This document shows positions 6,029 through 14,028 of a stretch of DNA of 27,047 nt, in pieces; position 1 is the stretch's first letter; every line of letters begins with the position of its first letter. The stretch lies in the IMG/VR virus record IMGVR_UViG_3300030060_008123, positions 6,699-33,745 of that record; one strand, written 5' to 3'. A program made the position numbers and the translations under genes. This stretch comes from a virus. A model generated the notes under the pieces. The model saw only the letters and a list, made by a program, of their open reading frames with translations. It did not search any database and was not told where the DNA came from.

Positions 6029-7513
6029 ATGACTCTCGACGAGTTATTATTAGAATGGTCTTATAGGTCAGAAAAGGGTTATCCTGAATTAGATAACCCT
6101 TCTGATATCTCTATACTTAAACAAATCTTAGAAAAACTAAATTTACCCTCTCATACTATTATAGAAAATTTAAAAGAAGGAAAATTACAAAATATAGACT
6201 TTAGAAATAGTGTAGAAAGAAAAGATGATATTCTTCGTTCTGATATATTTTTAAATAAAATTAATAAAGGTGAAGAATTTGAACTAACAGATGGTTCCAA
6301 AATTATTATAGATCCAGATCAATCTGCTGAATCTATTCAAAAACTCCAAAACCAAGATTTTAAAAATCTAAATTTTACAGATACTTCAGGTAACACATAT
6401 AGCCTATCTAAATTTGAAAAAACAGCAGAATTTGGTGGAGGTTCAGGAGCAGGAGGTGGATCTAAAGATACAAGAATAATGGAATCTGCTCATTGTTATG
6501 CTTTAGCAATAGCATATTATATTAAACAGGGTCCTATTAATGAAGATGATTTATTAGGTGCTACTAGTTCAGAACAATTTGCACAAGCTCAACAATATGT
6601 AGATGTTGATGCTGAACTTGATGAAATAGAAGAATTTTTTGATAGAAAAGGAGATTGGTATCTTTCTATAGTTAAAGCAACAAATAAAATATATGATTTA
6701 TTCCCTAATAAAGGATATAAAATCCATAGAAATTCTGATATAATAGATACATTATATAAAATTTATAATAAATCATTTGAAAAAGATGATGAACAATCAA
6801 TCCAATACCCAAAAATGAAAGATGATAAATGGAATCCTGCTGATATTTGGTTAATAAATGATAATGTTAATCCCGAAGAATTTTCTGGTAATTTAGCAGT
6901 TTTAAACGGACAATTAGCAGACTGGTATGAAGATGGAGATATGATAGGTATATCTTTAAAAAAGATAGGTAAAAAAGATAATGCAGCAGAAAAAATATAT
7001 AATGATCCTGATATAGATTCAGAAAAATATAAATATGAAGGATATAGAAGTTTACCTACTAACGCTAATTCTGAAATAATATTTACAGGAGGAAAAGCAA
7101 CAGCTAGAATGTTTAGTACTACTAAAAACTTTAACGTAGAAATTTCAGGTAAAGCAGCTCAAGGAGGAAAAGCCGGAATGGAAGCTATAAATACAATTTT
7201 AGAAAGAAATGGATTAAGTGTTTTGCCTCCTAACCAAGAAGTAATAGATGCTTTTAATAATAACGATGAAAATTATTATAATAAACTATATTATTTATAT
7301 GATAGGTTTGTAGAAACTATATCAAAAGAAGATTTTGAACAAAAATATACTTCAGCTAAACCAGGATGGATAATAGGTAAATTTTATAGTTTAGAACTTA
7401 TAGAAAAACTTGAAGACAACCAACCACAACCAACAAACGAAATATTAGATGATATTTTAAGATATGCATCTTCATCTACTAATGATTCATCTAAATTTAT
7501 AAAAATATCATAA
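6029..7513 (+). CDS. Phage protein with possible PD-(D/E)xK-like nuclease motif pattern
   Basis: The 494-aa product has an N-terminal motif (LLLEWSYRSEKGYPEL, about residues 6-21) that I recall from marine T4-like phages. A Gly/Ser-rich linker (about 135-145, GGGSGAGGGS) joins it to the second half. That half contains E152 in ESAHCYALA, then KWNPADIWLI (about 267-276) and IGISLKK (about 306-312). An acidic residue, then PxD, then a strand with SLK is the spacing seen in some PD-(D/E)xK-fold nucleases, with D272 and K311 or K312 as candidate metal or catalytic residues. The usual D/E two residues before Lys is replaced by Ser, as it is in some members. It could be a DNA-processing enzyme or a virion protein with a decayed fold. 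I see no signal peptide or membrane span. Nuclease function is an inference. Confidence 0.7.
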   Translation: MTLDELLLEWSYRSEKGYPELDNPSDISILKQILEKLNLPSHTIIENLKEGKLQNIDFRNSVERKDDILRSDIFLNKINKGEEFELTDGSKIIIDPDQSAESIQKLQNQDFKNLNFTDTSGNTYSLSKFEKTAEFGGGSGAGGGSKDTRIMESAHCYALAIAYYIKQGPINEDDLLGATSSEQFAQAQQYVDVDAELDEIEEFFDRKGDWYLSIVKATNKIYDLFPNKGYKIHRNSDIIDTLYKIYNKSFEKDDEQSIQYPKMKDDKWNPADIWLINDNVNPEEFSGNLAVLNGQLADWYEDGDMIGISLKKIGKKDNAAEKIYNDPDIDSEKYKYEGYRSLPTNANSEIIFTGGKATARMFSTTKNFNVEISGKAAQGGKAGMEAINTILERNGLSVLPPNQEVIDAFNNNDENYYNKLYYLYDRFVETISKEDFEQKYTSAKPGWIIGKFYSLELIEKLEDNQPQPTNEILDDILRYASSSTNDSSKFIKIS

Positions 7514-7561
7514 TAAATTTGGTTTTTTAAATTCCTTTTATTATACATTACTATTAATTAG

Positions 7562-7569
7562 AATAAATA
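7562..7569 (+). promoter_or_regulatory. AATAAATA motif before the 72-aa gene (weak late-promoter candidate)
   Basis: The 58-nt gap at 7514-7571 ends with AATAAATA two nucleotides before the ATG at 7572. It matches the NATAAATA consensus of T4-like late promoters, but a start here would give an essentially leaderless message. The rest of the gap is T-rich with only a weak AATTT/AAATT inverted repeat. Confidence 0.2.
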
Positions 7570-7571
7570 TT

Positions 7572-7790
7572 ATGAAATATACACGACAAATTCAAGGACG
7601 TTTAGAAGGTTTAAATAAAACATTATTACAACTCAATAAGCTTATTAAAGCAGGTAAAAAACAAGAAGCAATTGAATATATGGATAATGGACCACTTAAA
7701 GAAGCTTATGAAAATTTAGAAAATATTGTAAATATAGCAACTACAGGTAATTATGGAGCTAGAGGAGTCCAAAATACAGGTACACTTTAA
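7572..7790 (+). CDS. Small helical phage protein, unknown
   Basis: The 72-aa product is a helical hairpin-like protein: a basic N-terminus (MKYTRQIQGRLEGLNK), a Leu-rich helix, a Lys/Gly turn, a second helix (EAIEYMDNGPLKEAYENLENIV) and a polar tail. Short proteins with this MKYxRQIQ start are, to my recollection, recurrent in T4-like marine phages without known function. A relatively long gap precedes it and the HD-hydrolase gene begins 12 nt downstream, so it may head that small operon. No catalytic or binding motif can be seen. Confidence 0.65.
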   Translation: MKYTRQIQGRLEGLNKTLLQLNKLIKAGKKQEAIEYMDNGPLKEAYENLENIVNIATTGNYGARGVQNTGTL

Positions 7791-7802
7791 AAAAAATAGG
7801 TT

Positions 7803-8588
7803 ATGTTATCAGCAGAAAAAATTCAATCAAATTGGGATCGTTATTTAACCGAAATAAAAACCAACATATCTAAAGAACGAACAAGTATATTAATTCCTTT
7901 TTTAGAAAAATTCGAAGAACGAATAATGATGATGCCTGCCGCAGCTAAAAATTGGCATCATTCAGCATTTGCGGGTGGTTATGTTGACCACGTTTTACGT
8001 GTATATGATTGCGCAAATGAATTATATAAAACGTGGAATAAAATGGGAGGAGATATATCCACATATACAATTGAAGAAATGCATTTCGTCGCTTTATTCC
8101 ATGATTTAGGTAAAATGGGTCAACAAGAAGGTGAATATTATCAACCAAATGATTCACAATGGCATATCGATAAATTAGGTCAAATATATAAATTTAATAC
8201 TGATATACCTGCAATGAAAATACCAGAACGATCTTTATTTTTATTACAACAAATAGGATGTATAGTATCTCAAAATGAATATATAGGAATTAAAATTCAT
8301 GATGGTTTATATGATGAAAGTAATAAATTTTATTTTATGTCAGGTATGAAAGAAACTAAATTAAGATCACATTTACCCTTATTAATGCATCAAGCAGATC
8401 ATATGGCAGCTCAAATTGAATTTGAAATATGGAATAATGCAACAGATGCTGTTCCTAAACAATCAAAACCTAAAAACGGTTCTAAAGGAGATAAAACAAT
8501 AAGAAATGCTAAAAAAATAAATACTAAAAATAATCCGAATCTATCTAATGCTACTTTAGACGTTATAGATTCTTTTTTTAAAGATTAA
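7803..8588 (+). CDS. HD-domain metal-dependent phosphohydrolase
   Basis: The 261-aa product carries the ordered HD-superfamily residues: His63 in GGYVDHVLRV, the His100-Asp101 pair in ALFHDLGKMG, a possible accessory His166 in IKIHDG, and Asp199 in HQADHMAAQIE. These residues bind one or two divalent metals and hydrolyse phosphoester bonds, commonly in nucleotides or cyclic nucleotides. The specific substrate cannot be read from sequence. The C-terminal ~45 residues are Lys/Asn-rich and look like a flexible tail. Phages often carry HD enzymes for nucleotide turnover or for removing signalling nucleotides; a counter-defence role against nucleotide-signalling systems is possible but unproven. 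The gene ends 2 nt before the next one and is two genes upstream of the late sigma factor gene. Confidence 0.82.
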   Translation: MLSAEKIQSNWDRYLTEIKTNISKERTSILIPFLEKFEERIMMMPAAAKNWHHSAFAGGYVDHVLRVYDCANELYKTWNKMGGDISTYTIEEMHFVALFHDLGKMGQQEGEYYQPNDSQWHIDKLGQIYKFNTDIPAMKIPERSLFLLQQIGCIVSQNEYIGIKIHDGLYDESNKFYFMSGMKETKLRSHLPLLMHQADHMAAQIEFEIWNNATDAVPKQSKPKNGSKGDKTIRNAKKINTKNNPNLSNATLDVIDSFFKD

Positions 8589-8590
8589 TT

Positions 8591-8842
8591 ATGGAAATAT
8601 TATTAATAACATTATTAACGTTATCAATATCTACATCATTTTTTGTTATTAGAAATTTATTAATAAAAAACGAAAAATTAGAAGATTTTATTACTAAACA
8701 AAGTGACGCTATAAATGAATGTGATAAAAAAATAAAAGAGATAGATATTAGAGGTACTTTTAGTGCAGATGACGAAATAGGATGGTTTTTTAAAGAAATA
8801 AAAAGAATTCAATCAGCATTAAATGAATTTACACTTAAATAA
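8591..8842 (+). CDS. Small single-span membrane protein, conserved phage type
   Basis: The 83-aa protein has an N-terminal hydrophobic span (about residues 2-24), a charged helix, and a C-terminal block TFSADDEIGWFFKEIKRIQ (56-74) that I recall from T4-like cyanophage and other marine phage proteins encoded near gene 55. The span lacks a convincing cleavage site, so it likely stays anchored with the charged part in the cytoplasm. It lies 2 nt after the HD gene and 3 nt before gp55, so all three genes are probably cotranscribed. No function is known to me. Confidence 0.7.
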   Translation: MEILLITLLTLSISTSFFVIRNLLIKNEKLEDFITKQSDAINECDKKIKEIDIRGTFSADDEIGWFFKEIKRIQSALNEFTLK

Positions 8843-8845
8843 AAT

Positions 8846-9601
8846 ATGACAACACAAACCAAAATTAAATTAGATGCTAACTCTATCCCACCACCTAAAA
8901 AAAAAAGAGGTAGAAAAAGAACTAAAAAAAGATACTTTACTGAAGATACAGAATTAGCAATAGGGGAGTATTTAGCTTCTAATAGCCAATCAGAAAGAGA
9001 CAGAATATATAATGAAAGAATTCATTATGCTTTATATAAATTAGCTGAAAACTTAATCCATACTTTTAAATTTTACTATACTGAAGTAGATAATTTAGAA
9101 GATTTAAAACATGAAGTAATGTGTTTTCTTTTAGAAAAATTAGATTATTTTGATCCTACTAAAGGATCTAAAGCATTTTCATATTTTTCTATTGTAGGTA
9201 AAAATTACCTTATATTATATAATAATAATAACTATAAAAAGAAAAAAATTACAGTAGATGTTATGGAAGCAGATGAAGATGATAGTGTTATACATCAATT
9301 AGGAAGACCTCAAAGGAAAAAAGAATTAAAAGATTTTATAGATTATTTTACATCTTATATAGATAAACATATGTTTACTCTTTTTAAAAAAGATAAAGAT
9401 AGAAAAGTATGTGACGCTATTAATCTTTTATTTAAACGTAGAGAAAATTTAGAAATTTTTAATAAAAAAGCTCTTTATATTTACATTCGTGAAATTACTA
9501 ATGTAGATACTCCTGTAATAACTAAAGTAACAAAAATATTAAAAAAATTATATAAAAAACTCCATGACGAATACAGAGACACAGGATATGTAAAAATTTA
9601 A
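8846..9601 (+). CDS. 55: Late transcription sigma factor, T4 gp55-like
   Basis: The 251-aa product has a very basic N-terminus (PPPKKKRGRKRTKKRYF), then a helical region (about residues 33-75) and a sigma-70 region-2-like core: LKHEVMCFLLEKLDYFDP and GSKAFSYFSIVGKNYLI (about 87-123). The AFxYFxxxxKN block is the signature shared by T4 gp55 and its marine phage homologues. gp55 is a minimal sigma factor that binds host RNA polymerase and directs it to late promoters with the core TATAAATA, normally helped by the sliding clamp. The protein is longer than T4 gp55 (185 aa), with a Lys-rich C-terminal extension. Its position just upstream of the baseplate operon, and exact TATAAATA strings in nearby gaps, fit this role. 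Confidence 0.85.
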   Translation: MTTQTKIKLDANSIPPPKKKRGRKRTKKRYFTEDTELAIGEYLASNSQSERDRIYNERIHYALYKLAENLIHTFKFYYTEVDNLEDLKHEVMCFLLEKLDYFDPTKGSKAFSYFSIVGKNYLILYNNNNYKKKKITVDVMEADEDDSVIHQLGRPQRKKELKDFIDYFTSYIDKHMFTLFKKDKDRKVCDAINLLFKRRENLEIFNKKALYIYIREITNVDTPVITKVTKILKKLYKKLHDEYRDTGYVKI

Positions 9602-9608
9602 ATTTTAC

Positions 9609-9625
9609 TATATTTATTATAAATA
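9609..9625 (+). promoter_or_regulatory. TATATTTAT / TATAAATA dyad before the baseplate operon
   Basis: In the 31-nt gap after gp55, TATATTTATTA (9609-9619) overlaps an exact TATAAATA (9618-9625). The right-hand part forms a perfect dyad, TATTTAT-T-ATAAATA, at 9611-9625. It is the only gap between gp55 and the run of baseplate genes, so a promoter here would drive the whole late tail operon. TATAAATA lies only 7 nt from the ATG, so the left element may be the functional one. Confidence 0.4.
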
Positions 9626-9632
9626 ATATAGT

Positions 9633-10010
9633 ATGGATTCACTAAACCAAATAATATTCGATGATAAATCTTTTTCGGATTTACTAAAAGAAATACATAA
9701 AAATCAAAGTAAAAAATCAAAACAATTAGCTGCTTTAATAGCTGAATTACGTCCTCTTATTACTAGTTTAGGAGATGCTACAGTAGTAGTACCCTTAATT
9801 AAAGAATATATGGAAATCAGTGTTAAAAATGATGACCAACTAATAAAAATGGCAGCTATAGTACAACGTTTATCTACGGGCAATGCTAATACAGGTGATG
9901 GAGGTATGTTAACTGAAGAAGAAATGCAACAACTACAAAATGTAGCTGAAGAAATATCAAAAACAGTAGAAAAACCAAAACAATTAAACCAACCAGATAT
10001 AGATGATTAA
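9633..10010 (+). CDS. Helical protein leading the baseplate operon, unknown
   Basis: The 125-aa product is helical, with an acidic N-terminus, a central pair of helices (LAALIAELRPLITSLGDA and VPLIKEYMEISVKNDDQLIKM, about residues 32-80) and a polar, disordered acidic tail. It has no signal or transmembrane span. Similar small proteins directly ahead of the gp5-like gene occur, to my recollection, in uncultivated marine T4-like phages. Its last 8 bases overlap the next start (ATG at 10003), so translational coupling with the hub-peptidase gene is likely. It may be a baseplate assembly factor or hub component; the sequence gives no direct proof. Confidence 0.7.
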   Translation: MDSLNQIIFDDKSFSDLLKEIHKNQSKKSKQLAALIAELRPLITSLGDATVVVPLIKEYMEISVKNDDQLIKMAAIVQRLSTGNANTGDGGMLTEEEMQQLQNVAEEISKTVEKPKQLNQPDIDD

Positions 10011-11979
10011 TTTTTTTCCTGCACAAGTTAAAGATATTATTACTTCACCTAGGCATGAACTTGCAAAAGCTATAGGAAGTTATTCTGCTGTAGGTACTAT
10101 AAGATATGAAGTAGTTGGAGAATCATCTGCTAATAATATTCTTTTAGCTAAACCCGCTAATCCTAGAATAACAGATCTTCCTGTAATAGATGAATATGTT
10201 TTAATATTTAAAACAGTTTCAAAAACAAGTAACTTTATTTCAACAAATGAAGATACTTATTATTTACCTATGCAAGTAAATGTTTGGGGGAATCAAAATC
10301 ATAATAGTAACCCTGGAGAACCTGAAGATTTTTATGATGCTATGCCTCCTACACAAGAATATTTAGAGGCAGCTGGAGGAAACCCACATAATCCTTCAGA
10401 AAATTTTGATGAACAATTAACTATATATCAAGGAGAATATTTTAAAGAAAAAAAGATAAAACAACTATTACCTAAAGAAGGTGATTATATTATAGAAGGA
10501 AGATTCGGACAAAGTATAAGATTTGGATCTACAGCAAACCAAAATACCTTAATGGCAGATGAAAGAGATAATTGGAGTGATGGAGGGATGCCTGGAGATC
10601 CTATTACTATTATAAGTAATGGATTACCTAATGATCCAAATATATATAAACAAAATCTTATAGAAGATGATGATATAGAAAAACCATGGATACATACTAT
10701 GGAAGATGTCAATAATGATCCTTCTAGTATATATTTAACATCAAACCAAAGAATAAATAATTTTAGACCTGCAGGAGTAGGACATCCTTCTATTAATGCC
10801 TTTAAACCAGAAGAAAAAACAGAAACAGAGGAACAAACTTTAGGTACAAATTACATAACTAAAACAGATTTAAATAATGATCCTTTACCTGAAGTAAAAG
10901 AAGAAGATGTAGTAACAACTCTTCCTTCTGAAACAGATTTAACACAAGTTAAGACAGATAATTCTGAATTAGCAAATATAAGTGGTGAAGAAATGACTCC
11001 TTTTTATATAATAGAAGGATCTACAGATAATAATAACATATTTATAAATGATAATATAAATGAACTTATAACAAATAATCCATCTACAATACCTCTTGAA
11101 GCTGTAGAAGGTGAAGAACTAGATACTTTAGGTAGTTGGAATACAAATATAGGATCTTATTTTAAATTAGCCCATTTAATAGCTACACCTAACTCACAAA
11201 ATTATAATATATATACTTCATCATATAGTAACCCTAATCACCCAGATGCAGATTTTGTAAGAAAAAATACAGAAGTAGGATTTTATATTGATGTAAATAA
11301 TGTAGGTAGCAAAAAAATAATAACAAAAGAATATATAGGTCCTACTCCTGGAGAAGAATCATCATACAGAATATTAGAAGATGAACCTAAAATAAACCCA
11401 ATAGATTCTGTTGAACCTTATACTTATCTTAAAACAGATGTTGAATTACTTAGAGAAGCAGAATCTTATATATTTGGTAATTATAGCAATTATGGTATAG
11501 ATAATTACCCCGGAAAAGATATGCATATATCTTATCAAAGTGTTATAACTAATTTAACTAAATTATTTGAAAATTGTATTGATCCTATTATAAATGATTT
11601 TGGAAACATAAAAATAGTCTCAGCATATAGAAGTAGAAATCTTAATAGAACTTTACCTAAAAACCCATCAAATAGTGAACATATTTTTGGACATGCTGTT
11701 GATATAAAAACTTTTGGTCCAGGAAATAATGCAGGATTATTTAATTTTATTTATACAAATTTAGAATTTAAAAATTTAATGTGGGCTTATCCTGAAAGAG
11801 AAGAAGGCTCTTGGATACATCTTTCTTTTATTGAAGGAAAAAATTACAAAAAAACAACATTACTTTCAGAAAATAATTCATTTCATAAACAATATAACGG
11901 AACAAGAAGAGGACCAAATAACTTTTATCAAGATAATATAACTGAAGCTCTTACTCCAATTAATTTCCAAAACTATTAA
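10003..11979 (+). CDS. gp5-like baseplate hub protein with M15-type peptidase domain
   Basis: In the 658-aa product, the N-terminal part (about residues 28-100) has strands of an OB-like fold (GTIRYEVVG, PVIDEYVLIF, PMQVNVWGN), followed by EGRFGQSIRFGS (165-176) and EDVNNDPSSIYLTSNQRI (234-251), blocks found in gp5-like hub proteins of marine T4-like phages. After an acidic linker, residues about 475-620 form a D-Ala-D-Ala-carboxypeptidase-type domain: SAYRS (540-544), SEHIFGHAVD (558-567) and WIHLS (604-608). His560, Asp567 and His606 would bind zinc. Thus the enzyme that thins peptidoglycan during injection probably cuts peptide cross-links, whereas T4 gp5 (575 aa) carries a lysozyme domain. 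It overlaps the preceding gene and lies 2 nt upstream of a spike-like protein, as expected for a hub/spike pair. Confidence 0.8.
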   Translation: MINFFPAQVKDIITSPRHELAKAIGSYSAVGTIRYEVVGESSANNILLAKPANPRITDLPVIDEYVLIFKTVSKTSNFISTNEDTYYLPMQVNVWGNQNHNSNPGEPEDFYDAMPPTQEYLEAAGGNPHNPSENFDEQLTIYQGEYFKEKKIKQLLPKEGDYIIEGRFGQSIRFGSTANQNTLMADERDNWSDGGMPGDPITIISNGLPNDPNIYKQNLIEDDDIEKPWIHTMEDVNNDPSSIYLTSNQRINNFRPAGVGHPSINAFKPEEKTETEEQTLGTNYITKTDLNNDPLPEVKEEDVVTTLPSETDLTQVKTDNSELANISGEEMTPFYIIEGSTDNNNIFINDNINELITNNPSTIPLEAVEGEELDTLGSWNTNIGSYFKLAHLIATPNSQNYNIYTSSYSNPNHPDADFVRKNTEVGFYIDVNNVGSKKIITKEYIGPTPGEESSYRILEDEPKINPIDSVEPYTYLKTDVELLREAESYIFGNYSNYGIDNYPGKDMHISYQSVITNLTKLFENCIDPIINDFGNIKIVSAYRSRNLNRTLPKNPSNSEHIFGHAVDIKTFGPGNNAGLFNFIYTNLEFKNLMWAYPEREEGSWIHLSFIEGKNYKKTTLLSENNSFHKQYNGTRRGPNNFYQDNITEALTPINFQNY

Positions 11980-11981
11980 AT

Positions 11982-12536
11982 ATGGCAGAAACAACAAATC
12001 TTTACATACCAGATCCTGTTAACAAATACCAAGGTGCCCAAGTAATAATTAATTCGGATAGATTAACTTTTAATGCTAAACAAGATTCTATACTACAATA
12101 TTCTAATAAAGATATAGGATTTAGTGCTCAAGGAAGTATATATTTTGATACTAGTACTAATGATAAAGGACTTAATTCTAGTAAATTTATAGTAAACTCT
12201 CCTGAAATGTATTTTGGGTTGCAAAAAGGAGGTTTAGATGATGGTAAACTACCTATAGAAAGAGCTGTATTAGGTAACCAATTAAGAACATTTTTAAATA
12301 AAATATTATTACTTATGGAAGATATAATAGATGATTTAGAAGATCATTCTTTTACAAGTATATCTTCTGAACCCGGAAAACCCACTATAGGTAATTATCA
12401 AGCAAACAAATCAATGGGAAAATTAAGAAAAGATCAAATTCAAAATTTAAGATCTAATTTATCTATTGATGAATTTGACCAATTAGGAGATGCAGACCTT
12501 TGTGCTTTTTTAAGTAAACGAATAAAATTAACGTAA
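11982..12536 (+). CDS. Spike- or needle-like baseplate protein (gp5 C-terminal beta-helix type)
   Basis: The 184-aa product opens with regularly spaced short beta strands (QVIINSDRLTFNAKQDSILQ, then GFSAQGSIYFDT and KFIVNSPEMYFGLQ; residues about 20-80), the look of a trimeric beta-helix such as the C-terminal needle of T4 gp5. This leads to ERAVLGNQLRTFLNKILLLM (about 93-112), a helix after an LGN turn that often ends such modules, and a polar helical tail. It follows the hub-peptidase gene by 2 nt, so the hub and its needle may be encoded as two polypeptides rather than one. The assignment is from strand periodicity and neighbourhood, not from a signature motif. Confidence 0.55.
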   Translation: MAETTNLYIPDPVNKYQGAQVIINSDRLTFNAKQDSILQYSNKDIGFSAQGSIYFDTSTNDKGLNSSKFIVNSPEMYFGLQKGGLDDGKLPIERAVLGNQLRTFLNKILLLMEDIIDDLEDHSFTSISSEPGKPTIGNYQANKSMGKLRKDQIQNLRSNLSIDEFDQLGDADLCAFLSKRIKLT

Positions 12537-12537
12537 T

Positions 12538-13527
12538 ATGTCACAAGCTACCCCACAACAATCATTAAACCAACAAATAAATCTTCAAGTAAAAGGAGCT
12601 TTTATAACTATACAACAAGAATTAGAAGTATACGCTAAAAATAAAGTTTTAGAATTACAGGCTCAATTAATGGATCCTGCTTTTATATTTGAAAAATTAT
12701 CTTCTTTTTTATGTGATCCTAAAGTTCAAGAAAAAATACATAAAACTTTTGATAAAATATTAAATTTTTTAGAAAAAAATCTTTTAGGTCCTGTAGGGGA
12801 TGTTAAAAATTTTCTCCAAAAAATAATGGATAGAATTATTAAAATTAGAGATCAAATTTTAGGTAAAATAAATGATGTATTAGCAAAACTTCAAGAAATA
12901 GTAAGTCCATTAAATAAAATTTTAAGAGTAGCTCCTTTAGCCTTAAATGCATTGACAGGTCTTGCTGCTGCAGGTGGGTTAATTGATCAATTAGGAAGAG
13001 CTATTACAGCAGCTAAAAATTTTATAGGAGCTATTTTTGCTATAATTGCAGATGTAGGTGGTAGAATAAAAAAATATGTAGAAAAATGTTTTAAGTTTGT
13101 AGGTATAATAGGTCAAGCACATACTTTAGTTAACCAATTATATAATAAAATAGACCAGTTAATACAATATGCAAAATTTTTACTTTTAGCATATGAAGGA
13201 TTTTGTTTGATTGAAGAAACACCTGATGTAGGAATAGAAGATACTATAGATAATGAAGATCCGCCCCCTCCTCCTATTGTAACATTAAGTGCAGAAGATA
13301 TTTTAAATAAAGTTGATAAAGGTACAAATATACCTGATTTATTAACATCAGCATATCAACAATTAATAAATGAATATACAGAACAAGGAATAGGTTTAAA
13401 AGCTGAAAGACTTTTTAAACTTAAATCTACATATGTACCTGGGTCAACTGTTACTGATGAAAATATAGAGTACATGACTAATTATAGAGTAAAATTAATT
13501 ACACAATATAATCAATCATCTAGTTGA
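12538..13527 (+). CDS. Baseplate-operon protein with long hydrophobic helical middle
   Basis: The 329-aa product has a helical, amphipathic N-terminal half, then a hydrophobic Ala/Gly/Ile-rich stretch at about residues 124-178 (LNALTGLAAAGGLIDQLG, FIGAIFAIIADVGG). More helices follow, then a five-Pro run (about 242-246) and a folded-looking C-terminal part. Hydrophobic segments of this kind in virion proteins may insert in the host membrane during DNA entry or pack inside the tail tube, as in tape-measure proteins; the length is short for a tape measure. It begins 1 nt after the spike-like gene and ends at the T8A8 tract before the gp25 cluster. Function is unassigned. Confidence 0.65.
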   Translation: MSQATPQQSLNQQINLQVKGAFITIQQELEVYAKNKVLELQAQLMDPAFIFEKLSSFLCDPKVQEKIHKTFDKILNFLEKNLLGPVGDVKNFLQKIMDRIIKIRDQILGKINDVLAKLQEIVSPLNKILRVAPLALNALTGLAAAGGLIDQLGRAITAAKNFIGAIFAIIADVGGRIKKYVEKCFKFVGIIGQAHTLVNQLYNKIDQLIQYAKFLLLAYEGFCLIEETPDVGIEDTIDNEDPPPPPIVTLSAEDILNKVDKGTNIPDLLTSAYQQLINEYTEQGIGLKAERLFKLKSTYVPGSTVTDENIEYMTNYRVKLITQYNQSSS

Positions 13528-13554
13528 TTTTTTTTAAAAAAAATATATTTATAA
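13528..13554 (+). promoter_or_regulatory. T8A8 tract plus TATATTTATAA element
   Basis: Directly after the TGA stop come eight T (13528-13535) and eight A (13536-13543), then TATATTTATAA (13544-13554), 18 nt before the ATG at 13573. TTTAT-A-ATAAA inside it (13548-13558) is a dyad like that at 9611-9625. Phased T/A tracts bend DNA and can act as upstream elements for promoters. This is the fourth copy of the TATATTTAT core found in gaps. Confidence 0.35.
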
Positions 13555-13572
13555 TAAACAAACAAAATAAAG

Positions 13573-14028
13573 ATGAAAGCAAAAACGTTTGAAAACCTAA
13601 TTAGAAAAGTAGTTAGAGAAGAAATTGATTATGCATTACGCAGAGAAATAAAATCACTTAAAGAAGATTTACGTGATGAAATTAAACCTACTATTATAGA
13701 AACTAAATCACCTGTTATTACAAATAATTTAAAAGAAAAAATTATGGGAACTCCAACACAACAAACCCCTAAAAAATCTTTTAAACCAAAACAATTTACA
13801 AGTAATAATACTTTAAATAGTTTACTAAATGAAACGGCAATGGGAGATACTAGTTTAGGCCAATCTCAATCACCTGTTTCTATGGAAAGAAACTTTAATA
13901 TGACAGAAGCCCCAATAAGTACTATAGGTAATATGCCTATAGAATCTGCTCCTAAAGAGGTAGCAGATGCTGTAACTAGAGATTATAGTAGTTTAATGAA
14001 AGCAATAGATAAAAAAAGAAATAGATAA
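13573..14028 (+). CDS. Unknown protein with amphipathic leader helix, next to gp25
   Basis: The 151-aa product begins with a strongly charged amphipathic helix (KTFENLIRKVVREEIDYALR, about residues 4-23) continuing as coiled coil to about residue 45. The rest is polar, low-complexity and rich in Thr, Asn, Pro and Ser, ending in a basic helix (MKAIDKKRNR). The leader resembles those of the 5126 and 5629 products. The gene's stop codon overlaps the gp25 start by one base (TAATG), so translation of the two is likely coupled. It may be a chaperone or minor virion component for the wedge; no catalytic features are seen. Confidence 0.65.
   Translation: MKAKTFENLIRKVVREEIDYALRREIKSLKEDLRDEIKPTIIETKSPVITNNLKEKIMGTPTQQTPKKSFKPKQFTSNNTLNSLLNETAMGDTSLGQSQSPVSMERNFNMTEAPISTIGNMPIESAPKEVADAVTRDYSSLMKAIDKKRNR

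Noticed and set aside
13528-13543. T8A8 as a hairpin terminator
   Set aside because: It is a palindrome without a loop and without G:C pairs; a stable RNA hairpin is unlikely, so it is listed only as part of a regulatory candidate.
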